A stretch of DNA of 64,000 nt from Rhodanobacter sp. Its GTDB lineage: Bacteria > Pseudomonadota > Gammaproteobacteria > Xanthomonadales > Rhodanobacteraceae. The translations under genes and the position numbers were made by a program. Position 1 is the stretch's first letter. Each line of letters opens with the position of its first letter. Shown piece by piece: positions 41,684 through 50,622 of this stretch. The notes beneath the pieces are model-generated. The model worked only from the letters and a program-made list of their open reading frames with translations, had not been told where the DNA came from and ran no database searches. The stretch lies in NCBI GenBank assembly GCA_004298045.1, contig SCRM01000010.1:186001-250000 (forward strand). Reading direction: 5' to 3'.

Positions 41684-43012
41684 TTATGGGGTGCCGTCTG
41701 GCGGCTGTCGGCATCGTATCACCGGCCCCTCGCGCGAACCCGCTGCAGTGCGGCCAAGCGCCACGTCGGCGGCCGCGACGGCGTCCATGTGGATGCCGTT
41801 GATGAACACCGAAAATGCGAGTTTGCCGGCCAGCCCGTGCACCTCGCGCATCCACGGCGGCAACCAGTGCGGCGGCGCGATCGCCCCGGAGGCGAAATGC
41901 GGCGCGAGGCTCTCCACGTCGGCCAGCGCGAGCTTGCCGGCAAACAGGTGACGCAGGTGATCCATGCGCCGCGCACGAAACGCCCAGCGGAAAAACGTGT
42001 GCACGGTGAGCAGGCCCGAGAGATACACGTTGTCTTTCGCGAACGCCGCGCCGCCGGTGGTGGGCACCCCGCGAAACACGCGCTGCGCACTGTGGAAGCT
42101 GTCGGCCGCCCCCTGCCCGCGTGCGTGGAAAAACCGGTACACCTCGACGAAATCGGCACCGGAGAGCGCCATGTCGATCGCGAGGATGCGCAGCCCGATG
42201 CGTTTCAAACGGGCGATGTCGATCGCGCCAGACATGAGTTCCGCAAACACGGCCAGGCCTTCCTGGGTGGCGGTGACGCGCGGCGAGGTGCGGGCCAGCG
42301 AAGCGAGCAGCGGCTGCCGCTTACCGTTCAGCGCCGTCAATGTGTGCACCAGCGCCTCGTGGGCCAGCAGCTGGTGGCGGTCGTAGGCAGTGAACTGCGC
42401 GCCGCCGCGCAGGCGGATGCGGGTCGCGCCGGCTGCCGCCTTGGCGGTCAGCTCGGGATCGACCTCGACGCGCACCACGCCCGCGCCGAAAAAACCGTCA
42501 AGCGTGGCGGCCAGCTCGTCGCGCAAGGTGTCCGCGGCGATGGTTGCGGGCGCTTCGTCCGCCAACAGGTCGGCGCCAAGTTCATCGGCCAGCTCGACGA
42601 AGTAGCGGGCGGCATCGAGATTGCTGCGCGTGCTGCCGGGGATCGAATCGGTCGGCTTGCCGTAGAGCGCGATCGAAGGTGCGCTGACACCGGCGGTGCC
42701 GACCGCATCGAGCATCTGCGCGGCCATGCGCCAGGAATCGGCGGTGCGCACCAGATAATCGCGTAGCGGCGCATCGTCGAGCGTGCCTGCCTCGCCGGCG
42801 ATCGCTGCCAGCTCAGCGCGCGCTTCGGCCAGATCGGGGCGACGGTAGTCCACCTGCGGCAGCGCAAAGCGTCCGGCGGCGTAGTCGGCGATCAGGTGGT
42901 TTTCCAGCGAAGCGGGCCAGGCGACGGTGCCGAGAATGTGGATGCCGCGTACCGCGGCCAGCAGGCGCCGGTCGAGCGCCGCGCAGCGCATCAGTTCGGC
43001 GTCAGCGGTCAT
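41684..43012 (-). CDS. DUF1704 protein with HExxxH and QEGLA motifs (flavohaemoglobin expression-modulating family)
   Basis: Encodes 442 residues. The proposed zinc site is LLAHEALVHTLTALNG (HExxxH) at about 226-241. The family name-giving motif appears as TATQEGLAVFAEL at about 257-269. Members, annotated as 'flavohemoglobin expression-modulating QEGLA motif protein', are related to eukaryotic tubulin-tyrosine carboxypeptidase-like metalloproteases (MATCAP), but the bacterial substrate is unknown. No flavohaemoglobin gene is near. The ATG at 43012 overlaps a small upstream ORF by 11 bases, and maeB follows after 20 bases. Confidence 0.9.
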   Translation of the reverse strand: MTADAELMRCAALDRRLLAAVRGIHILGTVAWPASLENHLIADYAAGRFALPQVDYRRPDLAEARAELAAIAGEAGTLDDAPLRDYLVRTADSWRMAAQMLDAVGTAGVSAPSIALYGKPTDSIPGSTRSNLDAARYFVELADELGADLLADEAPATIAADTLRDELAATLDGFFGAGVVRVEVDPELTAKAAAGATRIRLRGGAQFTAYDRHQLLAHEALVHTLTALNGKRQPLLASLARTSPRVTATQEGLAVFAELMSGAIDIARLKRIGLRILAIDMALSGADFVEVYRFFHARGQGAADSFHSAQRVFRGVPTTGGAAFAKDNVYLSGLLTVHTFFRWAFRARRMDHLRHLFAGKLALADVESLAPHFASGAIAPPHWLPPWMREVHGLAGKLAFSVFINGIHMDAVAAADVALGRTAAGSREGPVIRCRQPPDGTP

Positions 43013-43211
43013 GGTCGCTACCGGAACGCAATGGGCACACCAGCCAGCCGGCATCCACCGGCATCAACGCAGCGGGCCACATCGTCCAGACCACGGCGTG
43101 ATGGCCACCCGCCGTTCGCCAGGCACCAACGACGGCCAGTGCGCCCGAAACCGACATGGCCACGGCGAACCATCGGCGCGCGCCGGCGGTCGATGTCGGC
43201 GACAACGCCAC
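43002..43211 (-). CDS. Possible small membrane protein between rsgA and the DUF1704 gene
   Basis: A 69-codon frame starting with GTG at 43211, with GGGAA about seven bases upstream, filling the gap between the rsgA stop and the DUF1704 start. It encodes two hydrophobic stretches (about 15-34 and 43-60; RWFAVAMSVSGALAVVGAWR and VVWTMWPAALMPVDAGWLVC) and a polar end. The overlap with the next gene is as in a coupled operon, and without it the interval has no function. In high-GC DNA such a frame can arise by chance, so the confidence is moderate. Confidence 0.45.
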   Translation of the reverse strand: MALSPTSTAGARRWFAVAMSVSGALAVVGAWRTAGGHHAVVWTMWPAALMPVDAGWLVCPLRSGSDHDR

Positions 43212-43215
43212 GCCG

Positions 43216-44265
43216 CTATTCCCGCTCGCGCGCACTGCGCGTCACGAACGGCCGCTCGACCGGACGCCCGCCGCGCTGACGGCGCAGTTTTGCCTCAAGG
43301 GTGGCGGCCTGTTCCTCGCGCTCGTCGCGCAGCTTGAGGTAATTGCGCCAGCGCTCGGGGGCGAGCTCACCACTGACCAGCGCCGCCTGTACCGCGCAGC
43401 CCGGCTCGCTGCCGTGGCCGCAGTCGGCAAAGCGGCAGGCGGTGGCGAGTTCCTCGATGTCGGCGAACAGGTCCAGATCCTCCTCGCCGGTCAGTTTCAG
43501 CTCGCGCATGCCCGGGGTGTCGATCAGGCAGCCGCCGCTGGGCAGGCACAGCAGCGCGCGGTGGGTGGTGGTGTGGCGGCCGCGGCTGTCGTGGTGGCGC
43601 ACCGCACCGGTGGCCATCTTGTCGATGCCGAGCAAGGTGTTGGTGAGGGTGGATTTGCCGGCGCCGGAGGAGCCCACCAGCACCGCGCTGTCGCCCAGCT
43701 TGAGGTAGGGCGCAAGCGCCGTGACGCTGGCGGCATCCTTGCCGTTGATGGCGTGGATCGGCGTACCGGGCACCAGCCGCGTACGCAGCTCGGCGACGCG
43801 CTCGGTGGCATCGGCGTTGAGGTCGGGCTTGCTCAGGAGCACCACCGGCTGCGCGCCCGAGCCTTCGATCAGGCTGAGATAACGCTCGATGCGGGCAGCG
43901 CTGTAGTCGCCGTCGAGCCCGGTCAGCACCAGCACGTAGTCGATGTTGGTGGCGATCACCTGGCGCAGGTAGCGCTCGCCGGCGGCCGCGCGCGAAAGCA
44001 CGGTGCGGCGCGGCAATACGGTCAGAATATGCGCCGGATGACCGGGTTCATATTCGACGAAATCGCCGACCACCGGCCGCGTCGCGGGGTCGATGCCGCG
44101 TTTCAGGAACTGCCCGGCGGGCTGCGCACCGAACTCCGCGTTGCCGTCGTGCAAGGCATAGCCCGCGCGGTGTTGTGCCACCACACGGGCCAGCGGACGC
44201 ACCGGCAGCACGTCGCCGCGCCAGCCGATGTGCCGCAATCGTTCGAGGGTTTCGGCGTCGCTCAT
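43216..44265 (-). CDS. rsgA: Ribosome small-subunit GTPase RsgA
   Basis: Encodes 349 residues. An N-terminal OB fold is followed by a circularly permuted GTPase domain: G4-like LLSKPDLN, then G1 GSSGAGKST, then G3 DTPGMREL. A C-terminal zinc domain has the ligands CRFADCGHGSEPGC. RsgA checks late 30S assembly and releases RbfA. The ATG at 44265 gives MSDAETLERLRHIG; upstream in-frame residues lack conservation. It is the first gene of a likely rsgA - small ORF - DUF1704 - maeB unit. Confidence 0.95.
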   Translation of the reverse strand: MSDAETLERLRHIGWRGDVLPVRPLARVVAQHRAGYALHDGNAEFGAQPAGQFLKRGIDPATRPVVGDFVEYEPGHPAHILTVLPRRTVLSRAAAGERYLRQVIATNIDYVLVLTGLDGDYSAARIERYLSLIEGSGAQPVVLLSKPDLNADATERVAELRTRLVPGTPIHAINGKDAASVTALAPYLKLGDSAVLVGSSGAGKSTLTNTLLGIDKMATGAVRHHDSRGRHTTTHRALLCLPSGGCLIDTPGMRELKLTGEEDLDLFADIEELATACRFADCGHGSEPGCAVQAALVSGELAPERWRNYLKLRDEREEQAATLEAKLRRQRGGRPVERPFVTRSARERE

Positions 44266-44400
44266 GGGAGGTTTCCGGCAGACGGCCACATTATGCCTTG
44301 CCCCGAAATTGCCCGACAGCCGGCCGCGCACCGGCTCGCGCTGCACCGCACAACGCTGCTAGGATCGGCGCTGCATCGGCGCTGGCGCCGGTTTTCGAGG

Positions 44401-45648
44401 ATGTTCGCGGTGGCTTCGATCAATCCCAGCTCCCATTTGGCCGACGTGCGCTACGAGATCCGCGGCGCGCTTACCCGCCGCGCACGCGAGCTCGACGCCG
44501 CCGGGCACGAAATCATCAAGCTCAACATCGGCAACCCGGCGCGCTACGGGTTCGAGACGCCAGCGCATCTGCGCGAAGCGATTGCCGCACACCTGCACGA
44601 CAGCGAGGCGTATTGCCACGAGCAGGGCCTGGACGTGGCGCGCGAGGCGATTGCCGAGCAGCAGCGCGCACGCGGCGCACAGCAAGTGTCGATCGAGCGC
44701 ATCTTCATCGGCAACGGCGTGAGCGAGCTGATCGACCTGAGCCTGCGCGCCCTGCTGCAACCGGGCGATGAGGTGCTGCTGCCCAGTCCGGACTACCCGC
44801 TGTGGAGCGCCGCCACCATCCTGAACGGTGGCACGCCGCGCTATTACCCCTGCCTCGCCGAAAACGACCATCTGCCGGACGCGGACGAGATCGAGGCGCT
44901 GGTGACCCCGCGCACGCGCGCATTGGTACTGATCAACCCCAACAACCCGACCGGCGCGAACTACCCGCGCGCACTGCTCGAACGCATCGTCGCGGTCGCC
45001 GCACGGCACAACCTGTTGCTGCTGGTCGACGAAATCTACGACGAGGTGCTGTACGACGGCGCGGTGTTCCAGCCGCTGGCGGAAGTGGCCGGCGACCTGC
45101 CATGCGTGAGCTTTGGCGGGCTGTCCAAGGTGTACCGCGCCTGCGGCTACCGCGTGGGCTGGCTCAGCCTTTCCGGCAACCTGCAGCGCAGCGCCGAGTA
45201 TCGCGACGCGCTGCAACTGCTGGCCGCGCTGCGCCTGTGCGCCAATGTCACCGCGCAGTGGACGATTCCGGTGGCGCTGCACGGCCCGGCCACGATCCGC
45301 GCGCTGACCGCGCCCGGCGGCCGCCTGCACGAGGCGCGCCGCGCGGTGGTCGAAGGCGTTGCCGCCAGCGAGTTCCTTGCCGTGGTGAAGCCGGCCGGTG
45401 CGCTGTACGCGTTTCCGCAGATCCGCACCGACCGTATCGCCGCGTTCGACGACGAGACTTTCGCGCTGCGCCTGCTCGAACAGGAGTCGGTGCTGGTGGT
45501 GCCCGGTTCGAGCTTCAACGTGCCGGAGAGCCGCCACCTGCGCCTGACCCTGCTGCCGCAGCCGGCGCAATTGCGCGAAGTGTTCGTGCGCATGGAGCGC
45601 GTGCTCGCCCGGATGGCCGAAGAGCAGCCACGGCGCGCCGTCGCTTGA
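44401..45648 (+). CDS. Pyridoxal-phosphate aminotransferase, class I (AlaA-like)
   Basis: Encodes 415 residues. Landmarks: NIGNPARYGFETPAHLREAI; the PLP pocket (LVLINPNNPTGANYPRAL); the Asp in VDEIYDEVLYD; the Schiff-base lysine in SFGGLSKVYRACGYRVGWL; and the C-terminal Arg in SRHLRLTLLPQP. The pattern LSKVYRACGYRVGW is that of alanine/valine-pyruvate aminotransferases such as E. coli AlaA. The ATG at 44401, preceded by GAGG, is used; a GTG at 44410 is an alternative. The stop overlaps the next gene. Confidence 0.92.
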   Translation: MFAVASINPSSHLADVRYEIRGALTRRARELDAAGHEIIKLNIGNPARYGFETPAHLREAIAAHLHDSEAYCHEQGLDVAREAIAEQQRARGAQQVSIERIFIGNGVSELIDLSLRALLQPGDEVLLPSPDYPLWSAATILNGGTPRYYPCLAENDHLPDADEIEALVTPRTRALVLINPNNPTGANYPRALLERIVAVAARHNLLLLVDEIYDEVLYDGAVFQPLAEVAGDLPCVSFGGLSKVYRACGYRVGWLSLSGNLQRSAEYRDALQLLAALRLCANVTAQWTIPVALHGPATIRALTAPGGRLHEARRAVVEGVAASEFLAVVKPAGALYAFPQIRTDRIAAFDDETFALRLLEQESVLVVPGSSFNVPESRHLRLTLLPQPAQLREVFVRMERVLARMAEEQPRRAVA

Positions 45649-46235
45649 GCGGGCGCTACCTCGCGCTCGGCGACTCCTACACCATTGGCGAAGGCGTCGC
45701 CGCCGACGCGCGCTGGCCGCTGCGGCTGGCGGCGGCGCTGGGCATCGAGGCGCCAACGCTGGTGGCCACCACCGGCTGGACGACGGATGAGCTTGCGCTG
45801 GCCATGGATACAGCGCGCTTCGAGCCGCCGTACGACCTCGTCAGCCTGCTGATCGGCGTCAACAACCAGTACCGCGGCTACCCGCTGGATGCCTACCGCG
45901 CCGAGTTTCGTGCCTTGCTCGCGCGCGCCGTCGCCCTGGCCGGCAACCGCGCGGGGCACGTGCTGGCGTTGTCGATCCCCGACTGGGGTGTGACCCCCTT
46001 CGCTGCCGCCAGCGGGCGCGACACCGTGCGCATCGGCACCGAGATCGACACCTTCAATGCCGCCGCGCGGGCCGAGGTACACGCCGCCGGCGCGCACTGG
46101 GTCGACATCACCGGCATCTCGCGCCGCACGGGCGAGGCCCTCGCGGCGGACGGCCTGCACCCCGCCGCCGCGCAATACGCGCACTGGGCCGAGCACGCAC
46201 TGCCGGTGGCCGCCGCGGCGCTCGCCAGCGCTTGA
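45645..46235 (+). CDS. SGNH/GDSL-family hydrolase
   Basis: Encodes 196 residues. It has the nucleophile block GDSYTIGEG, the oxyanion Asn in LIGVNNQYRG and the terminal catalytic pair DGLHP; all four SGNH blocks can be followed. No signal peptide is present, so it is cytoplasmic, probably an esterase or thioesterase. The frame begins with a TTG at 45645 that overlaps the aminotransferase stop (TTGA); no ATG or GTG is available near the conserved start, so initiation at TTG is an inference. Confidence 0.85.
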   Translation: MSGRYLALGDSYTIGEGVAADARWPLRLAAALGIEAPTLVATTGWTTDELALAMDTARFEPPYDLVSLLIGVNNQYRGYPLDAYRAEFRALLARAVALAGNRAGHVLALSIPDWGVTPFAAASGRDTVRIGTEIDTFNAAARAEVHAAGAHWVDITGISRRTGEALAADGLHPAAAQYAHWAEHALPVAAAALASA

Positions 46236-46299
46236 CGCGCATCCGCCGGGCACGCCGCCCATCGGCGGTATCATCAGAGATCCCCAGCCGGAGCCATCC

Positions 46300-47205
46300 A
46301 TGTCGTCGCTAGATTCCGCCACCCGCGAACGTATCGAAACGCTGCTTCAGAACCACCCGGTGGTGCTGTTCATGAAGGGCGACCGCCAGCAGCCGATGTG
46401 CGGATTTTCGGCCGCGGCCACCAACATCCTCAACGAGCTCTTGCCCGAGTACCACACGGTGAACGTGCTGGAGGATGCCGAGATCCGCGACGGCATCAAG
46501 GAGTACGGCAACTGGCCGACGATCCCGCAGCTCTACGTCAACGGTGAGCTGGTCGGCGGCGCCGACATCATCCGCCAGATGTATGGCAGCGGCGAACTGC
46601 ACGCGCTGTTCAAGCTGCCGGCACCGGATCGCACGCCGCCGGAAATCACCGTGACCGACGCCGCCGCCAAGGCGATCCGCGAAAGCATGGAGCACGCCGA
46701 CGGCCTCGCGCTGCATCTCGAAATCGGCCGCGACCAGAGCGCCGGGTTCCAGCTTGCGCCGGCCGGCGACAGCGACATCGTCGCCAGCTCGAACGGCCTG
46801 GAAATCCACTTCGACCCGGACAGCGCGCAGCGCGCCAAGGGCATCGTGATCGACTGGGTCTCCACCGCACAGGGCGAAGGCCTGAGCCTGAGTTTTCCCG
46901 GCTCCGGCAAGATCCGCGACCTCGACGTCGCCACGCTCAAGGCGCGCCTGGCCAAGGGTGACATCACCCTGGTCGACGTGCGCTCCGCGGCTTCGCGCGA
47001 CGGGCTGCCGGCGCTGCCGCAGGCGCGCATCCTCGAAGACGAGGGCGATGGCGTGATCGGCACGCTGCCGAAGGACACCGAGATCGCCTTCATCTGCATG
47101 CGCGGCATCTCCTGCCGTACCGTGGCCGAGCGCTACATCGCGCACGGCTTCACCCACGTCTACAGCGTGACTGGCGGGATGGAAGCGTGGGACGCCGCGA
47201 AATAA
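46300..47205 (+). CDS. Fusion of monothiol glutaredoxin, IscA-like domain and rhodanese domain
   Basis: Encodes 301 residues in three parts. Residues about 1-108 are a Grx4-type monothiol glutaredoxin with CGFS (Cys34) and WPTIPQLYVNGELVGGADI. Residues about 112-203 resemble an A-type iron-sulfur carrier (IscA/HesB) but have none of the three cysteines that bind the cluster. Residues about 208-301 are a rhodanese with the active Cys266 in CMRGIS and TGGMEAWD at the end. The combination suggests cluster or sulfur handling, but the function of the joined protein is not established. The ATG at 46300 is preceded by GGAG. Confidence 0.9.
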   Translation: MSSLDSATRERIETLLQNHPVVLFMKGDRQQPMCGFSAAATNILNELLPEYHTVNVLEDAEIRDGIKEYGNWPTIPQLYVNGELVGGADIIRQMYGSGELHALFKLPAPDRTPPEITVTDAAAKAIRESMEHADGLALHLEIGRDQSAGFQLAPAGDSDIVASSNGLEIHFDPDSAQRAKGIVIDWVSTAQGEGLSLSFPGSGKIRDLDVATLKARLAKGDITLVDVRSAASRDGLPALPQARILEDEGDGVIGTLPKDTEIAFICMRGISCRTVAERYIAHGFTHVYSVTGGMEAWDAAK

Positions 47206-47241
47206 GTCCACCGCGTCACACCCGCCCGCAACCCGCCTTGG

Positions 47242-48036
47242 TCACGGCTTGCCCGCAAACGCCCCGGCGAGCCAGCCGTGCATCAGCCGGTAGCTGCGGG
47301 CGGCGGCTTTCGCGTCGTACTTGCAGCCCGGCGAGTTCTCGCCGACTTCGGTGAAACAGTGCACGGCGTGGCCAAGCACCACGAACTGCCAGTCCGCCGG
47401 GCTTTGCCGCATCTCGGCCATGAAGGCATCGGCGTCCTTCATCGTCCAGGTGTCGTCCGCGCCGTTCATCGCCAGCACGTTCGCCTTGATGTGTTTCGCC
47501 AGCTTGGCGTCGTCGGTGGACAGATCACCGTGGAAGGACACCACGGCAGCCACGTCGGCACCACTGCGCGCCAGGTCGAGCACCACCGCGCCGCCAAAGC
47601 AGAAGCCGATGGCCCCCAGCTTCGCGGTATCGATCGGCGCGCTGCCAGCCTGCGCCCTGAGCTGCGCGAGCGCTGCGTTGATGCGCGCACGCATCAGCTT
47701 GCGGTCGGCATACAGCGGCTTCACCGCGGCCTGCGCCTGGTCGGCATGGCCCGGCGTCGGGCGCACGCTTGCGCCGTACATGTCGGTCAGCAGGATGACG
47801 TAGTCCTTGCCGGCGATGTCTTCGGCCTTTTTGATCGCGGCGTCGTTCACGCCGAACCAGTTGGGCACCATCACCAGTCCGGGACGTTTCGCCGTGCTCG
47901 CATCGTCATAGACCAGCACGCTGTGGAACTGCGTGCCGCCCTGCGTCCACTCCACCGTCTTGTGCACCATCTTTGCCTGCACGCCGAACGTGCTTGTCGC
48001 CAGCATGCATGCCGCGAGATACCGGATGTAACGCAT
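47242..48036 (-). CDS. Secreted dienelactone hydrolase-family protein
   Basis: Encodes 264 residues. A signal peptide of about 22 residues (MRYIRYLAACMLATSTFGVQA) is followed by an alpha/beta-hydrolase with the DLH nucleophile elbow GFCFGG (Cys), a later Asp (NGADDTW) and His in LGHAVHCF. DLH normally opens dienelactone in chloroaromatic degradation, but exported members in genomes lacking that pathway probably have another substrate. The ATG at 48036 has a GGAGG ribosome-binding site. It is a single gene. Confidence 0.88.
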   Translation of the reverse strand: MRYIRYLAACMLATSTFGVQAKMVHKTVEWTQGGTQFHSVLVYDDASTAKRPGLVMVPNWFGVNDAAIKKAEDIAGKDYVILLTDMYGASVRPTPGHADQAQAAVKPLYADRKLMRARINAALAQLRAQAGSAPIDTAKLGAIGFCFGGAVVLDLARSGADVAAVVSFHGDLSTDDAKLAKHIKANVLAMNGADDTWTMKDADAFMAEMRQSPADWQFVVLGHAVHCFTEVGENSPGCKYDAKAAARSYRLMHGWLAGAFAGKP

Positions 48037-48101
48037 GTCGTTTCCTCCGATCAGCCAGCTTGTCGTGCCGCCCGCGCTGTGCGCGGCCACCCGAAGATAA
48101 A

Positions 48102-49310
48102 TCAGACTCCCGCCGCGTGCCGCGCAAGTTGCCGCTTGAGCGGAGTTACACGATCGAGCACCGCGACACCGACGCCGCGCGCCGCCACCGCCGGCAGCAA
48201 CCGCCACGCGAACGCGCGCGCCAGCGCGTCGAAACTGCAGGCATCCAGCGTATCCGCGCTGCGCCGGCGCCGGGCATAGCGGCGCAACACGTGCGCCGCG
48301 GCAAAATCCGCACCGGCCGCGCGCGCAGCGAGCAAGGTGTCGCGCAACTCCACCACGTCGCGCAGGCCAAGGTTCACGCCCTGCCCGGCGAGCGGATGCA
48401 CCGCGTGCGCGGCATCACCCAGCAGCACCAGTCGTTCGGCCTGATAGGTTCTCGCCAATTGCAGCTTGAGTGGAAACGCGGCCCGCCGCGTGGTCGCGGT
48501 GATGCGCCCCAGGCGGAAGTCGCTCGCCACACCAAGCTCATTGCAGAAATCCGCGTCGCCGAGTGCCAGCACCCGTTGTGCCTCGGCCTCGGGCAGGCTC
48601 CACACCACCGAGCTGCGGCCATCCGCCAGCGGCAGCAGGGCGAGCGGGCCGGTCGGCAGGAATCGCTGCCAGGCGGTTTGTGCATGCGGGCGTTCCGTCG
48701 CAACATGCGCCACCACCGCCCGTTGCGCGTAGTCGCGACTGCGCACCGCGATGCCGGCCAGCTTGCGCAACGGCGATGCTGCGCCATCGGCGGCTACCAC
48801 CAGCCGCGCGCCGAACGTGCCGCCATCGGCCAACTCGAGCTGGACGCGATCCGCGCGCACGTCCAGGCCGCTCACCGCCGCCGGACACCGCCGCTGGACG
48901 CCGGCGGCGTCCAGCGCCTGCCACAGCGTCCACTGCACGAGGTTGTTCTCGACGATATGGCCCAGCAGATCGCGGCCTTCGGTCGCGGCATCGAAATGGA
49001 TCGCCGCACCACTTGCCGCATCCCATACGTGCATCTGCGCATACGGGCCGGTTCGCGCTGCGCGAATGGACGTCCAGACGCCCAGGCCATCGAGCAACGC
49101 GATCGACGACGGCGCCAGCCCGACCACGCGCAGGTCGACTTCATCACCGGCCTGCCACGGTTTCGGTGCATGCGCCTCGACCAAGGCGGTGGCAAAACCG
49201 GCCCGCGCCAGCGCCAGTGCCGCTGCGGCGCCGACCATGCCGCCGCCGACCACGGCAACGTCGAGCGCCGGGCCGCGACGCGCGGCGTGCGCGGGATCGA
49301 CCGCGCTCAC
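48102..49310 (-). CDS. FAD-dependent ubiquinone-biosynthesis hydroxylase (UbiI/UbiF-like)
   Basis: Encodes 402 residues of the UbiH/UbiF/VisC/COQ6 family. The N-terminal dinucleotide motif is VAVVGGGMVGAAAALALARAG. The middle has the family DG motif (VVAADGAASPLRKLAG). The C-terminal GD motif is VLLGDAAHAVHPLAGQGVNLGL, the form seen in UbiI and UbiF rather than UbiH. It probably hydroxylates the quinone ring at C5 or C6. The GTG start at 49310 overlaps the ubiH stop, so the two are one operon. Assignment to UbiI or UbiF needs a tree. Confidence 0.88.
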   Translation of the reverse strand: MSAVDPAHAARRGPALDVAVVGGGMVGAAAALALARAGFATALVEAHAPKPWQAGDEVDLRVVGLAPSSIALLDGLGVWTSIRAARTGPYAQMHVWDAASGAAIHFDAATEGRDLLGHIVENNLVQWTLWQALDAAGVQRRCPAAVSGLDVRADRVQLELADGGTFGARLVVAADGAASPLRKLAGIAVRSRDYAQRAVVAHVATERPHAQTAWQRFLPTGPLALLPLADGRSSVVWSLPEAEAQRVLALGDADFCNELGVASDFRLGRITATTRRAAFPLKLQLARTYQAERLVLLGDAAHAVHPLAGQGVNLGLRDVVELRDTLLAARAAGADFAAAHVLRRYARRRRSADTLDACSFDALARAFAWRLLPAVAARGVGVAVLDRVTPLKRQLARHAAGV

Positions 49311-50527
49311 GGCAAACGCTCCAGCACGGCGCGTGGCGGCGTGCCGCGAAAACCCATGCCGTGCCGCGCCAGCAGGTGTTGCAGCGGTGCCACACGGTCG
49401 TGCGCCAGCAGGGCCAGCGAACGCAGCGGCGCCAGTGCCGGTTGCGCCAGGCAGGCCAGCCGCACCAGTCCGTGGCTCATGCGCAGTGTGCCGTCGCGGT
49501 CGGGCGCGCGGCGGGTGGCGTAGTCGGCCAGCAGCGAGGCCGCACCGGGGTCGCTTGCGCCAGCCACCAGCTCGGCCAGTGTCAGCGCATCACGCAGGCC
49601 GAGGTTGAAGCCTTGCGCACCAATCGGGTGCACGGTCTGCGCAGCGTTGCCGACCAGCACCGCGCGCGGGCCGGTGACGCGCGCGGCGACGACGCGATGG
49701 ATCGCATACGGCCGATGCTTACCCGGCCGCGACAACCGCCCGAGCCGCCAACCGAAACGGCGTTGCGCGAGCGCAATGAAATCCTCGTCGTTCAATGCCG
49801 CAACGGCTTCGGCGTCGGCGGCGGGCACCGTCAACACCAGTCCGCAGCGACGTTCGGCCAACGGCAGCATGGCAACCGGGCCGACATCGGAAAACCGCTC
49901 GAACGCACGGTTTTCATGCGCCCGCTCTGGCGTGACGGTAGCGACAAACAACGTCTGCTCGTAGTCGAAGCGTGCGGCGTCGATACCCAGCGTCTGGCGC
50001 ACAAAGGACTCGGTGCCATCGGCGCCCACCAGCAGCGCGGCCATGACCGCTCGTTCGCCATCCGGCGTGCGGATGCGCGCGCGCCAACCATCGGCCACCG
50101 CATCGAGCCCTTCGAGCTTGCCCGGCGCGATCCGCGTCAGCTGGGTGCAGGCGTCGAGCCGGCGCAGCAACGCCGCACCCAGCTCGCGTGCCGGCAGCGT
50201 CCACCCCAGCGCGTCGACGCCCTCGCTGGCCGCCTCCATGCGCGCACTGCCGAACTCACCGGCGCGACTCACGCGAATGTGGCGGATCGGCGTGGCCTGG
50301 TCCGCCGCGTGCGGCCACACGCCAATCGCGGCCAGGCCATTGACGGTGGCGCGCGCCAGCGCCAGGTTGCGCTCGTCGTAGCTCGGCTGCGCAGCAACGT
50401 GTGGCGCGGCGGCCTCGACCATGGTGGCGGCGACGCCGGCGGCATCCAGCGCGATCGCGAGGCTCGCGCCGACCAGGCCGCCACCGACGATCAGCACGCC
50501 GGGCGTGAAAGCATTCGTCTCAGTCAT
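49307..50527 (-). CDS. ubiH: 2-octaprenyl-6-methoxyphenol hydroxylase UbiH
   Basis: Encodes 406 residues. The FAD-binding start is GVLIVGGGLVGASLAIAL. The DG motif is LLVGADGTESFVRQTLG. The C-terminal motif reads LVGNAAQTVHPIGAQGFNLG, with Asn in place of the usual Asp, exactly the UbiH variant known from E. coli. It hydroxylates ring position C1 in aerobic ubiquinone synthesis. It is the first gene of the ubiH-ubiI-like pair on the minus strand. Confidence 0.93.
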   Translation of the reverse strand: MTETNAFTPGVLIVGGGLVGASLAIALDAAGVAATMVEAAAPHVAAQPSYDERNLALARATVNGLAAIGVWPHAADQATPIRHIRVSRAGEFGSARMEAASEGVDALGWTLPARELGAALLRRLDACTQLTRIAPGKLEGLDAVADGWRARIRTPDGERAVMAALLVGADGTESFVRQTLGIDAARFDYEQTLFVATVTPERAHENRAFERFSDVGPVAMLPLAERRCGLVLTVPAADAEAVAALNDEDFIALAQRRFGWRLGRLSRPGKHRPYAIHRVVAARVTGPRAVLVGNAAQTVHPIGAQGFNLGLRDALTLAELVAGASDPGAASLLADYATRRAPDRDGTLRMSHGLVRLACLAQPALAPLRSLALLAHDRVAPLQHLLARHGMGFRGTPPRAVLERLP

Positions 50528-50622
50528 GCGCGGGATGATACGCGGGCCAGCGCCGGCGCATCGGCCCGCCGGCTTGCGCTAAACTCCGAAGCCTGCAAAC
50601 CGTCGCACGACACGGAGTTTTC

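Noticed and set aside
50528-50622. Cobalamin riboswitch before the BtuM-like gene
   Set aside because: Only 95 bases are available and no B12-box-like conserved element was seen.
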